DNA of 64,000 bases, from contig CP075495.1 in the NCBI GenBank assembly GCA_021613535.1, positions 6,944,001-7,008,000 of the forward strand, given 5' to 3'. Position numbers and translations under genes: made by a program. This stretch comes from Adineta vaga (Eukaryota; Rotifera). This document shows, piece after piece, positions 35,419 to 48,064 of this stretch. Every line of letters begins with the position of its first letter. The stretch's first letter is position 1. Under the pieces are notes generated by a model that was given only the letters and a program-made list of their open reading frames with translations, ran no database searches and was not told where the DNA came from.

Positions 35419-36737
35419 ATGTCATCATCAATTCTACGTTCTACTTATAGAAGAATGATGAAATATTTTCTTCGGTAAGTCATTAATTGATATGTATTAT
35501 TTTCTAATAAAGAACAAATCATGTTCAAGTGGTTTCTTTTCTCTTCTTTATTCAATGAAATTCTCTTACGTCACGGAGGAACGAACTCCTTATCGAGTTC
35601 ATTCATACATGTAGTTCAAGGTTTACTTTCTTCTAAGAATATGCATATAGATGTATATATATATATATATACATGGATGTGTGTGTGTGTATAGCATCTC
35701 GTCTTTCACATTTACTTTCTTTTATAGTCATTGGTGTATGGAAATCAAATGTGACGGCAATAAGACGACGAGTCGCAATATTAAAAAGAAAGATCAAGAC
35801 AGTTGCCAAGTATGTGCAAAGAATAACTCTCACTCTTTTCTTTCTCTTCTCTTCTCTTCTCTTTCTTCTTTCCTTGTTTTAACCTACTCATTTTTCGCTT
35901 GAATGAAAAAGTATCTCATCAACGTTTGATGAGATACTATTCAGATCATAAGTACACTAGAACCATGCATATTATCTCTATGAATTAGTTAAATAAAAGA
36001 GAAAATGTGAGAGCAGAGATGCATCTTAATGTCTCTCATGAATTTTCAAGAGTGATTTGTAAATGCTAATTATTTCGTATATTTAGGTGTCAGATGAACA
36101 TGACAAACGAAACAGGTAAAGAAAGTTATTTATCTTTCAATTGAATCTCATTTATCATTTTTGTTTCTTCTACTACTAGTATCAATGAGACAAATTTTTG
36201 TCAAGTATGTGTCAAATATCATAAGCTTAATAAATAGAAAAGAACAAAGAAACATGAATATTTTAGATGACAATAGCTAATCTTGACAAGCAAGGCGATG
36301 ATGATGGAATTCTGTTAGATGCACAACTTGAATGGGAACATGAAGAAGGTAAAATGCTAAGTTTAGTATGAAGAAAAAGATCGAATGATAATAAATAATT
36401 TTCTAGCAAGATTTTTTTCATACGTATGTATTTATCTCCTGTGTTTTCTTCTCTATTTTTACAAATAAAACGAAATGAATTGAAGTGTTTAGCTAATTTC
36501 TAGTTTGATGTTTTATTTTCTTACTTTCTTTCTATCGAATTATTACAAAGAAATTCTATTCTCTTCTTACTCTATTTAGGTATTGAACATAGTCCAAAAG
36601 TATATCGTAAATCTGATCGAGATCTATTAGACATTCTTCTGACACAATCTCCGCATTCCACATCTTCTCCAACATATATTCGTGCACCTCATTGTCCTGA
36701 TTTTGAATGGGATCATTTGTTTGACTTTGCTCTATAG
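35419..36737 (+). CDS. Small unrecognised protein encoded by six exons including two microexons
   Basis: Following frame across GT-AG sites gives exons 35419-35474, 35728-35809, 36087-36115 (29 nt), 36180-36204 (25 nt), 36267-36348 and 36580-36737. They sum to 432 nt, 143 residues plus TAG. Every join agrees in phase, which is unlikely by chance over five introns. The N-terminus is basic (MSSSILRSTYRRMMKYFLR), followed by a Lys/Asp-rich stretch with Cys at intervals (DSCQ, NFCQ). The C-terminal half is acidic with aromatic residues, ending CPDFEWDHLFDFAL. No signal peptide, transmembrane segment or known domain is recognised. The 5' exons are less certain than the last two, since a shorter model could start at the ATG at 36267. 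The gene sits convergent to GMPPA. Confidence 0.6.
35910..35938 (+). other. Perfect 13-bp hairpin in an intron of the microexon gene
   Basis: Arms AGTATCTCATCAA (35910-35922) and the exact complement (35926-35938) with a three-base loop CGT. It sits in the intron 35810-36086, upstream of the two microexons. A stable hairpin there might influence splicing; that is inference. Confidence 0.6.
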
Positions 36738-37614
36738 AGAAAAACATCGAAATGTGTTCATTTTTCTATGTAGTTTCATGTGAACAGTTGAATAAAGAAA
36801 AAACAAAACAGTTGTCTTTTCCTCTAATGTATCTGTGTGATGTTTATTTTTTCTGAATCCTTTTTTTGTCTTCTTTTCTCTTCGATTCGTTATAATTCAC
36901 TCTTGAAGATAGTGTTTCGTCTGGTTTCATTTCTCTCGAAAGGAAAAAATGCAAATAAATCGAAAGCGAATGTTATGGATTAAAATAATCTATAGAAAAT
37001 GATAAATATCCGTGATTTTAATGTGACTACATACTTTTTAGAGAAAGAAAAAGACTGATCGAAGAACAGATAAACGTAGTAGGTTATTCAAGATGTATGA
37101 AGAAAAAACCCAAGGTTGTCTCAAGGATCTGTTATTATGAGAGTAGAATTGGTTGGAATCAAGGAGAATTGATATAGATGTTTCAAGGTAAAATAATAAT
37201 CTCGGGTTTATGTATCGATTCATGGGGTTCAGTAAACCTACGATCAACTTGTAGGATATAATTAATTTAGAAAAGTAAAATAATGTTTACGAAAGGTAAT
37301 TTGAGAAAGGAAACAATACATCGTTATTAAAAGTTGAAATGTTATCAATTGAGATGAATGTTATTTAATTAGAAGAAATATTTCGTAATTATTCGGGTCT
37401 GATTTTATGATGTCTAAAAATAGCATCAGAATCTCTTTCATTCGTATCCAATTATGATTCAAAATGAATAGTTTTTAGAAATAACTTAAAACTTTATTCA
37501 ATGCATTCAACCAATAAAATATATTTGTTAAAAAAAGAATCACGCAAGAAGTAATATCATAATCAAAGTAAACGAGATTCATTGAAAGAAGAACAAGACG
37601 AAAGTTTCTTTTCT
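36738..37614. other. Convergent 3' intergenic region
   Basis: Between the stops of the microexon gene and GMPPA. AATAAA occurs at 36791-36796, about 55 bases after the microexon gene's stop, and is a plausible poly(A) signal. No gene is seen. Confidence 0.5.
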
Positions 37615-39905
37615 TTATAAAATAATTTGATTTTTCGAGCTTGAATTAAGTTCTTTATGTGGTAGAACAATTGCATTAAGAACAACAATTTCACCTGGAA
37701 TGGAAACATTATTACCTAAAAGTAGAAAAATATATATATCAATTAAGAAAAAAATATATGTTTTGTTTTCTTACCAATAACTGTAATCGATGGATGTAAT
37801 TTGCCATCTTGAAATAACGAATCTTTTTCAATTTTAGAAAATTGTCGATTTGGATCGGGATCTAAAATGAATATTTCATTCTTTTTCAAAAAAATTCTAT
37901 TTTTATTAACTTACCATTAGGTGTTCCTTCGACACGACTCCATGGACCAATTGTTGAATTCCATGCAATAATCGAATAGAGTATACAACAGTGATCCTAG
38001 ATGAACAATTGTTTTTGATTGATGATTATTTTAAACAAACATTCATACTTGTAAAACACAATTGCCTAATATAATCGATTCTCTTACACGAACGCCATAA
38101 CCAATTGTTACATCTTGACCAATGGATACATTTGGACCCAACTGAAATCAATTTTTTCGTACGAAAAAATTATTCTATTCAATGCTTACTTACCACAGCT
38201 GTTGGTGCAACACATGCTGTTGGATGAATAAATACATCACCAATCTAAACAACGAAATAAATTGATAATTTCCATATTTTGTTTTTCTATAAAAATAGTT
38301 CCTACAATTGTAGGTCCATTAGATTCGTTTCGTTGAGCTAAACGTTCGGGATGATACATTCGATAAATTTCAAGATAATGTCGATTGGCGTAAATCACCG
38401 AACTATAGAAAAGAACACATTAGAATTCGTCAAGGACATTCATCGTAATTTACAACAACGGATAGATTCTATACAACATTTTTTACCTTGGATTTTTTAT
38501 TGCAGTCCAAAATCGATTTGCCATTGGAAAGACATATAATTGACCAGTACCCTAAAATATCGATTAATTCAAGGAATTATTTTCATTTCAACTTACTCCT
38601 AATTTCGATAACACATCTTTTTCTAATCGAATATTTTCTCGAGCAAATCCAGAATCATAAGTTGGTAATGAGAGTGCTGCTTCACTAAAGAACAAAACGA
38701 ATTCTTTCAGTATCTATTAAGATAAAAACAAACAAACTAAGCATTCAATCATTCAATTTTCGTTCTTTGTCTAAAAATCTTTCAACATCAAGTAAAAAGC
38801 ATCGGGATTTTTTTCAGTGCTGAGCAGAGGAACAACTAAGGGGAACATGCAAAAAAAATGTGGAAGTAGAAAAAAACACAACATGAATATTAATTTACTG
38901 AAAAATAGGCTGTGATTCACTAGAAGAAATAGAAATGAGAAAAGTTTGTAAATAAAACAATTCGATTTACTTGTAAAGTTGTTGATTGTTTCGATAGGTT
39001 TCCGCTAAAATTTGAAATATCATTTTATGAAATAAATATACACCACAATTGATAGTTGTTGAAACAAATGTCGATGGTTTTTCGACATAATGTTTTATTT
39101 CATGCGTTTCTTTATCCCATGCTATACAACCATAATTTGTCGATTGTTTTTCAGTAGCCTAGAGATAGATATAGATTGCTGAACATGTTGTGTCATAGTA
39201 TATTCGAAAACATTATTTAATTCAACTAAAATCTATCTTCATGAAATATTTCGAAAGAATTGATTGATTATAGAGAAATTAAAATATTTTGATCAACTCA
39301 CTTCAGTGCCTAAAATCGTAAATCCTTTTTCTCCAACACGTTCTCGATGAAATTGTAACATTTCAACCAATGGTAGATCAGCGCAAATGTCTCCATTTAT
39401 AACAAAGAAAACGTCCTTATCCGATACATTCGATTTAATTAAATCACGAAAATGATAAATACCACCTCCTGTGCCCAATGATGCGTATTCTTGTAAATAA
39501 CTAAAATCGGAAGTATTACTTCCTCAATCCGATATATTCATTTAAATCTTACCGAATCGATATATTAAATGTTTGTTGAGCATTAGCAATAAAACGTGAT
39601 AAAGCTTCATTAGGTTGATAACATCCAATAAGAAGAATTTCACGTAATTCACGTAACTTTATTTAGAAAAAAAATCGAAATGATTTGTTTTTCATTATGA
39701 TATTTTCTGATCTTACTTGAGCACATGATTCAATCAAATGATGAAGAATTGGGTGACCAGCAATCGGAAATAATGGTTTGGGAATTTCCAAAGATAATGG
39801 ACGAAAACGAGTTCCTAATGAAAGTGATAGGTAAAACATATACTTTCTCTCAAAACGAATTCTACCTTTTTGAAGACTACCAATAAGAATTACTGCTTTC
39901 AACAT
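37615..39905 (-). CDS. GMPPA: Mannose-1-phosphate guanylyltransferase regulatory subunit alpha
   Basis: Minus strand, ATG 39903-39905 ([17 protein letters not shown]) to TAA 37615-37617. The N-terminal nucleotidyltransferase domain shows [23 protein letters not shown], then [23 protein letters not shown] and HYVEKPSTF. The C-terminal left-handed beta-helix reads [24 protein letters not shown], and the end [16 protein letters not shown] matches the GMPPA C-terminus closely. GMPPA pairs with catalytic GMPPB and acts as the GDP-mannose-sensing inhibitory subunit in GDP-mannose synthesis, in the cytosol. The presence of K in QKGTRF instead of the GGxGTR pattern of GMPPB fits the alpha form. The gene has about 11 exons, one apparently only 21 nt long (38899-38919). 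The variable loop after the Rossmann-like domain is where that exon falls. Confidence 0.95.
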
Positions 39906-42553
39906 GATTTTCAAATCTACAAAACAAGAAATACTAACGAATAAAAAGTTCTTCTTCACACATATCTCTTTCTACACTCATTCATTAATCATCATACTAA
40001 GAATCAATTTTTGAAGAATAATTAAAATACAACTCTATATGATAGTCTGTAACATACGGAAGTTCATCAAGAACAAGGTAGACTAAAACAAAATCACCGT
40101 TGACAAAACCTTATTTGACATTGAATATCAATGAGTCATTATTTAAGTTTTTATTTTCATATGTAATCAATTCATCATTCTCTGCAACACTTTTTTCATA
40201 TTCTTATCATATTTTCCGAAATTTACCGATCTATCTAAACAAAATTCATTTGTTAAAATCTTCGATAGATGGCGTCATTATCCTCTTAATTGAATCATAT
40301 GAAAAATATTAGAAAATCGAATATTTACATCAAAATGAAATAATTTTGTTTTTATTTATTTTTTCTTCAAATGAATTTATTTAAATATTTATTATTCGCC
40401 TACATATGAACAGTCCAACGAAAAGCAAATCAAAAATAATGTATAACATTCTCTCTCTCACATTATAATTACAACGATCAATGACTTCGATATATTTAAT
40501 AACTTTTCCATTCAGTATTCTTTTCTCAAACCAAAAATGATGCTTCATTTTTATCTACATTATTCATCGTTCAGACTAAAACCTCATTTCAACAAACCGA
40601 GTGTAAGTTATATTTACTTATCGAAAGTAAACTATATATATATACAACGTTTGTAAATATTATAAGAAAATATGCTAGGTACATCATCTAATTTCAATAG
40701 GAAATGAATTATTTCTACATCATTTGAATATTATTTCTGGGAGAAAGATAACCTTTCTTTTTTTTTCTATGGAAAGGAAGTACAATTGAATGAGTTAGTT
40801 CATTTTAGTGAATATTACTTACATAAAATAGCTTTGCTTTAATAATCTTCTAAAGAAATTGAGACATATAGATTTAATGTATTTATAAAAACTAGAATTC
40901 AATGAGGAAATTTTTATTATTCATTTTCAAGTCTAATTGAAAGAAGAATGATGTATTAAGCATAAGTAAAGAGAATAAATCATTTTATGAATTAAATTCA
41001 CCGACACAAAGATAATTATTTGAAAACTGTGTCTATGTCTTACACTTTTCTTTTTCAATAACATAACTTAAGATAAAGATAAAACCTTCCAAAACAAACC
41101 CACCTTATTTCTCCATTTCTTATCTCGATTTTTATAGAACACAAGTAATGGATTCACGAAGTTTTCTTTTACAACATTATTTTGTCACATACATCAACTA
41201 CAAGACAACTAGTTTATATAAATGTCAAATTGTATTCATAAAGTCATTGATCATGGAGAGAATTTTTTACTATTACTATAAATATATTAGTTAATACTCT
41301 GTTCATTGTAGATTTAAAGGAATACTAGGGTACAACAACAACATTTTCCATACTTCATCTTTTCATCATTGTTATTCTATAATTTAATCAACCAATATCT
41401 GGTTAATGTTAAATATTGATGGATAAAGAGTAGTCCTTTCTTTTTATGTTTCATTTATCTGTGCTTATTTAACATGTCGAAGATTAGTTCTGGTAATATT
41501 TACATTCATACAAAAGGATCTATTTGACTAACATCTAGTTCACTAGAGATTCATAAATATATTATGATTTTAGTTACTTTGTTTGAGGAAGGAACATTTT
41601 CCTCTTCTTCTTTAAACAACTAGAAGGGAAAACTGATATTAGAAATATGATGCTATTCTTTGAAGTTTTTCTCTTAAATGACATACTTATTGTATGATTA
41701 AGAAACAAACTGTCGTATTAAGAATATTTTTCTTCTATGTAGACGATAGGAAGAATTTTCTGACAATGATGTTCAAGTCTCACGGTACGGTTAACATCAC
41801 GTTCATTATTTAACTTTTCTCTGCCACGATGATGACGGGTAGAAAAGAAAAACGGCGAGAAGCAAAAGAAATACACGAGAAAAAAAGAGCAAAGACGCGT
41901 GCAGGTGTGCGAATCTCGTCTGTTTGTTATATTCTCTTGTTTTAGACGGTTGTTGTGATACTCGTAGATTTTTTTTCTAGGCAAGAAAAAAAGAAAATGA
42001 CAAGAATAGAGACCAACGTTCAAGTGTATTTCATGTACAATACAATACCTATACCCTTTTCCTTTTTTTTGATCAGTGCGAAAAACAAGAGGTTAAATGT
42101 AGCAATAGAATCGTTTTCTTCTTTTCGACTAGGTTTCTCTTTTCCTCTCCTTTCCAATATTGCCTTGAGTTTTTTTTTCGTTTCTGTGTACACATATATA
42201 TACATGCTTTTTTTGTATAGAATGAAGCATTAGTTTGGCATAAACAACAAATCCTTTTCTTATTTTTTTCGTCTTCGACTTTTTTTTTTCTCTTGTACTT
42301 TATAACTATCGTTAATGTATTCAGCGTGAAATATCGATAGACAGGTAATGAAGACTCTAAAAAAGAAAAGAAAACCACTTTATTTTCTAGATGGTTTATT
42401 ATCATAGACAATTTCGCATGCTAAATCGAAGAAAAATAAAATAGATTGTTTTCCAAACGACGTTGCGCAATTTAATTTTTTGTTTCATTCAAACAATTTC
42501 TTCAAACGAGTTTATTTAACGATCAATAAGACAATGCAGCAGTCGTTGTCGTA
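39906..42553. other. Divergent intergenic region between GMPPA (-) and the PAS gene (+)
   Basis: About 2.6 kb, very AT-rich with no supportable gene. Open frames around 41718-42411 on either strand are Lys/Phe/Ser low-complexity strings with no splice support. A bHLH-coding exon for the downstream PAS gene was looked for here by eye and not found. Confidence 0.5.
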
Positions 42554-45500
42554 ATGTTCGATGGAAACACACGTAAGTGAATCGATTGAAATCTTCTTTT
42601 TTTTATCAGTATCTTTTCATTGTAGCTGACGTAACTGTACCCACGCAGCAACGTCAACCAAATAAATTATCTTTTGAAGAAATGGGAAATGAGTTGCTCG
42701 ATGCCATGCAGAGTATACTTATTTGTCTTGATAATCATCATATTATCATTGATGTATCTAAAACAGTGAAACATTATTTGGGTTTTGATCAAGTTAGTTA
42801 TTATAAGAAGAAGAGACTTGTTAAATAAAAACACGATAAATCTACTTTTGTTTTAGAATGAGATCATTGGTATATCAATATTATTACTTGCTGAAGACAG
42901 TGAACGAGATTCATTTTTGAAATTTCTTAATGGTATATCACAATGTAAGCAGAACTTTCTCTTTGATTTTATGAAAGAAAATCTATTCGAATGAAAATAA
43001 TCCGCAGATTTGCTTACTTTATCCACGTATTTTCATTAATCTCCCTAGTTGAGCTGAATACACGTAGATACATACTCACACACACGTTAGATTATTGAGG
43101 GTTACTAAATAGCAGTCCTAGTGAATTATTCAATATAAAATATAAAAAAAGTACATGCTCGACGCTAATGAGCACGAAAAGAATCGTGATGAAAAACAAT
43201 TGAATCACTTTATGAGTATAAAGATTTCACAGAAAAGTAACATATGTCATGTAGATCAACTCAGGAAATACAACTACACATCATATGAATTAAACAAGTA
43301 GATATGAATACGAATTTCCTATCACAGAAGAAAAAAATTCGAATTTATTATTGATTCACTATTGAACTGTGAAATGATCTATCGATTATTGTATGTCTAT
43401 TAGACTTAAATCTGTTTCTTTTATCTGTAGCTAATGATGATATTTATTGTGTTCGTATGATGATTAATAGTATCAATGAATATCGACAAGTAAAAATTCA
43501 ACGAAAGAAAAAACAAAATCAAGATATTTTTGGTAAATATTTTCCACAAATCTTGTTTTAATTCTATTTCTTCGATGTTTTTGCTTAGATGTTGATTCAA
43601 CAACGCCACGATATAGTAGTTCTATTGAAACTATTCTTGTCATAACTTTAGAAGATTCATCCTATATTGATATCACACTTTATGATATTCATAAACAAGA
43701 ATTCTATACGAAAATGAATCTAGTTGGTGAAATTATTTTTGAAGATCATCGAGGTGCTTTAATTACTGGTTATCTCCCACATGAATTATATTCTCAATCG
43801 ATATTTAATTTTGTTTATCACGAAGATCGACTAGTTAAATTGCATGCTCTCTGGAAATGTATGTCAGGCAAACTAGAAGAAAAAAAATGAAAATAGACTC
43901 TTGTTTTTAGGTGTCACAACTGGTTCTAGTAAATTACAATGGCGTTTGAATGCACGTGACGGTTCCTTAGTTTTTCTTCAAACTGAATATAAATTAATAT
44001 CCGATGAAAAAGATCAGGATATAATTACAGCTCGAAATGAAGTTTTAAGGTTTGAATATATTTTCGAATAAATTTCATCATCGATTTCTATGAATTAGTC
44101 CGGTACAAATATCCCAGTTTGATGAATTACAAACTGCATGGAAACATCAATGTGCAGCAGACATAAAAGGCAATAGTTCATCATTTAAAATAAGTATGTT
44201 AACTCAAAACATAGAATTTACCTTGAACACGTAATATATAAAAGGAAATAAAAATTTGCAACAAAAATGTTTATTTATAACTTTGATATTAAACTTTTAG
44301 TAAAAAAAATAATGTATTTCTATTCTAGTTTCATCATCGGATAATGATACAACATCCACATCAAATGGTGAATGTCGTATTTGTGTTCCTTCATTAAACA
44401 TGTGTTTCATAACAAATAAATTACAACCATTAAATTTACAAGGAAATATCTTTGATGCTTCAAAACTTGCACGTCCATTAACTATACAAGATTATATTCA
44501 TATTTTAATTGATCATGATAAACATATGGATAATGAATTAGTAAACATGGTCAATAGTATCCAATCATTAACAGCACGTTATAGACGATTAAATGATATG
44601 GAAAAAGATCCAAAAGATCCTTCAGGTAGCACACATATCATACAGCTTTGATTTTCAAATAAAAAAGTCAATCTGTGATATATATATATATGTATATTTT
44701 TGTTGTTTGAATTTTTGTAAACCAAAATTTTTGTTTTTTGTAAATAATTTTTTAATTTTTCCAATAGATATATCAATTGATGAAAAATTTCAATCGGGAT
44801 CTCTAAATGATTTATCTTTTCGTCGGAAGAATGATTCCGATTCGATTGTACGTGGAATACTTAATAATTCAGTAAAATATAATCATGAAAATCAATCTGG
44901 TTTGTATTATTACAAAAGAAAAAACGAAAACCCTAAACAAAATCGAATTCTTTTCTATAACAGTAGCTGATTCCGCAACATCTATCAATCAACTTCTGAA
45001 TACGAATGGAAATTCTCGACCATTATCAACGACTCGTATTCGACCAAACCAAACAAAGGTTTAAACAGAAGTTTTTAACTAATTAAGTTTATCAATTCAT
45101 TTCATAGTCGAATCCTACGACAGCAAATCTGGAAAGTTTTCATCAGCAACATATCGATTTTTTAAGAAAATACAAAGCAGGTTTGTTTAATCCTTAAATC
45201 TATTCGTATAACGTCTGATTAATTAATCAAGATTATTCGAGAAAACAGATGTTAGAATTTGTATTTCAAAGATATTGAATAAATGTTCAATTGAATCTTT
45301 CATTTTTTTTTAGCTAAAGCAAAATTAGAATCTCAATTAGAACTTGCTCGTAGTCAAGAAGGAATGAATATTAATCAACCAAACGATTTAGCTAAACGAG
45401 TAAAAGAAATCTTACAAAATTTTATTCCTTCATTTTCTTTTCTATAAATTAGAATGCAATATTGAATAAATTATCTCAATTAGAAAATATTAAAAATAAA

Positions 45501-45968
45501 CATTTAGCACGTCGACATGATGGCCAACGACATGTAACTACAACAGCTGTTCCTGTGAATAATATTGAGCAAAAAGATTTCTTAAATAGTCTTTTTTCAT
45601 CTTCATCATTATCATCATCATCGAATTCAAATGGATTATTATCAACTGACAATGCTTTAACATCTATTCCATCACCATTATCATCATTATTTTCGTCTAT
45701 AAATGATCAATCATCTTCCTATTCATCAACTTATCAATATCAACGAAGTTCTTCTCAACAATTTGATTCTGGCCAATCTCCTGCATACATAGATGTGAAA
45801 ACACCTTTGTTTGATGAATTTTCTAATCCTCCTTCATCTTCTTATATACCGGTTAATAATAATAATACGTCAACATACATGAATATGTCATACCAAGGAA
45901 CAACAAATGATTCAAACAATTCATCTACTTTTCCTAATCATCAACAACATTCAACATATCATTATTAA
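42554..45968 (+). CDS. PAS-domain protein resembling CLOCK/bHLH-PAS factors but without a visible bHLH
   Basis: Exon 1 42554-42572 (MFDGNT) joins 42626-42792 across a 53-nt intron; then 42857-42944, a 486-nt intron, 43431 onward, ending TAA 45966-45968. An alternative start ATG at 42561 with a 37-nt intron also keeps frame. A first PAS domain begins NELLDAMQSILICLDNHHII. A second PAS reads IIFEDHRGALITGYLPHELY with FVYHEDRLVKLHALWK, the pattern of CLOCK-like PAS-B. Downstream comes a predicted coiled coil (HQQHIDFLRKYKAAKAKLESQ and LNKLSQLENIKNKHLARR) and a Ser/Asn-rich tail with transactivation-like composition. bHLH-PAS proteins dimerise and bind E-boxes. Lacking a basic helix, this one could act as a partner or inhibitor, unless an upstream exon is missed. 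The family assignment to CLOCK versus p160 coactivators is uncertain. Confidence 0.75.
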
Positions 45969-48064
45969 TGTATCATTAATGTACAGTTTTGTATTTCTCA
46001 ATCAACTGTGATTTGTTTTCATTTCTTTTTATTTATCATATATGGGATAGTTATTTTACTTTTTCTTTTCTAACTTACTTGATGATTATCATATTCATAT
46101 TCATTGTTGCTCAAAAAAAAGGAAAACGAGAGTATATGATTTATTCGAAATATCAACATGTTCAAAATACAGATAGAAAAAGGAGAACATTTGAATGTTT
46201 ATGTAGTTTCGTTATTCTTTTTTTTTTCTTTCTTGTATGATTATCTATATATGTTGTTTTGTCTGCAATAGATTTCATCTTGTTGAACAGTGTTTTGTGA
46301 AACTAGTTTTCTTTCTATTTGTGTCAACGTATCTTTTTCTTTTTGTTGATTTTTTTTAAATGAACAGCATCAGGCATAAAAAAACAAAATGAAAATCTCG
46401 TTCACACAATCGATCATTTTCATTAGCAATGACTAATTTATTATTTTCTCTTGAGCAACATTTACACCTTTTACGATATTGATAGGAAATTAATCAGTTA
46501 AATATTGTACACTAGTAAATGGTCAGGCAAACATTCGAAAACAGATGTATTTGTTTCTCTTCTCATGCTTCAATTTATCATTAATAATCATATCTTTCAC
46601 ATGCATTTCAATTTACTGTCGACATGGTAATAAGTGAAGAAATTAAAAAAGAATGACAAGATAAGATGATCGTTTTGGATATATTTGTAATATAGAACAA
46701 AAATGACATTCAGACAAAAGACCAAAGTGTTTACTAGCAGCAAAGAATTGAGAAGACATAAGTATTGAATCGAGATTGTTTTTTATCATCACGTAAGTAA
46801 ATAATCAAATATTAACAAGAGAACAATTTTCATTTATAGAAAAAGAAAAAAGAGAAACAAGTGATGAAAGTAAATAGTAGACTATCGAAAAAAGAAATAT
46901 GCAACTGACTTTCTCTATCTCTCACGTAACCTTGACTAATCTTACTTTCTTTTTTTTCCTTCTTCTTTCACATTCCTTGGTGTTTTGATAACGTATATTT
47001 GTCAATAATACATATTCGTAGGAAGAAACGCGAAAAAAAATCCAAATCAATATTGCAGAATATCCAATACACAATAATATATTCAAATTATTTATAGACG
47101 TACCACACAAATATGTAATACAGACAGGAAAAAATTACCGTCTACTTCGTTTTTCTTTCACACTCGTGATAATATTCTATCTGACACATTATTTCTGGTG
47201 TATTAAATCAGATTTGTTATGACATCCTTTCAAGATTTTTCATCATATATTACTTAACAAGATGATAGATTCTTCAATTTTACAAAACATTTGTGAATAG
47301 AATCGATTTTAAGATTGTCTTGAATTACATTAAACAATTTGTATTGGTAAGAAATCTTCTTTAATTTTAACTTTATTTATCTTATTATACGCACGATGAA
47401 TATCGACAAAATCTCTATCAATCAAAAGTTAGGTTCTTATCTGTATATATTTCGATAGAATCTATTATTTGATATATGTTCTGTTCTGTATCATTACTGA
47501 CAGAATTAAGAATATAGAATAAATAGTATCTATTAGAATGATTAAACTATCATTTATCTTCCGTTCGTTCGAGTTTTCTTCTCTCCTAGGAATTCATACC
47601 AATCGAGCGATAGATGTCATCTTATAATCTTTCATTAAAAATAAGATTTGATTTATTTTTCTTTCAATTCATATTTCACAATAAAAGAATCGAAAACTTA
47701 TATGAAGAAAAATATCATCAAAAACTTGATTAACATGGATTGTAGCGTAACCATTGACTCGTCTATAAAGAGGACGAACATTATCGATGGCTGTGATGAA
47801 TAATGATTGTGTATGTGTTGTGTGTGTGTGTGTGTATATACGACCATTAAATTACAATCTGAGGAAAACAAATTTTCTAAATAGTTTTTATTTGAAAATA
47901 ATTCTATTCGATTTTTAGATTTATTTCATGAGGAATAATATCTCGAATTTAAACGATCAAGAAAATAGTTCTATTGATTATTTACAAACGTTTTCAAATC
48001 CTATTGAAATTTCTTTTCTCATCGTGGACTCACTAGTTTCGAATCAATCCGTCAAATCATCATT
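45969..48064. other. Intergenic region between the PAS gene and the Ser/Asn/Gln-rich gene
   Basis: About 2.1 kb with no supportable gene. A GT repeat (47814-47834) and pyrimidine tracts are present. The last few hundred bases may include the 5' UTR of the downstream gene. Confidence 0.5.

Noticed and set aside
36186-36266. Short upstream ATG frame (MRQIFVK) as the start of the small microexon gene
   Set aside because: Joining it to the next exon gives an immediate stop. The other reading of the same 25-nt exon keeps frame with all neighbours.
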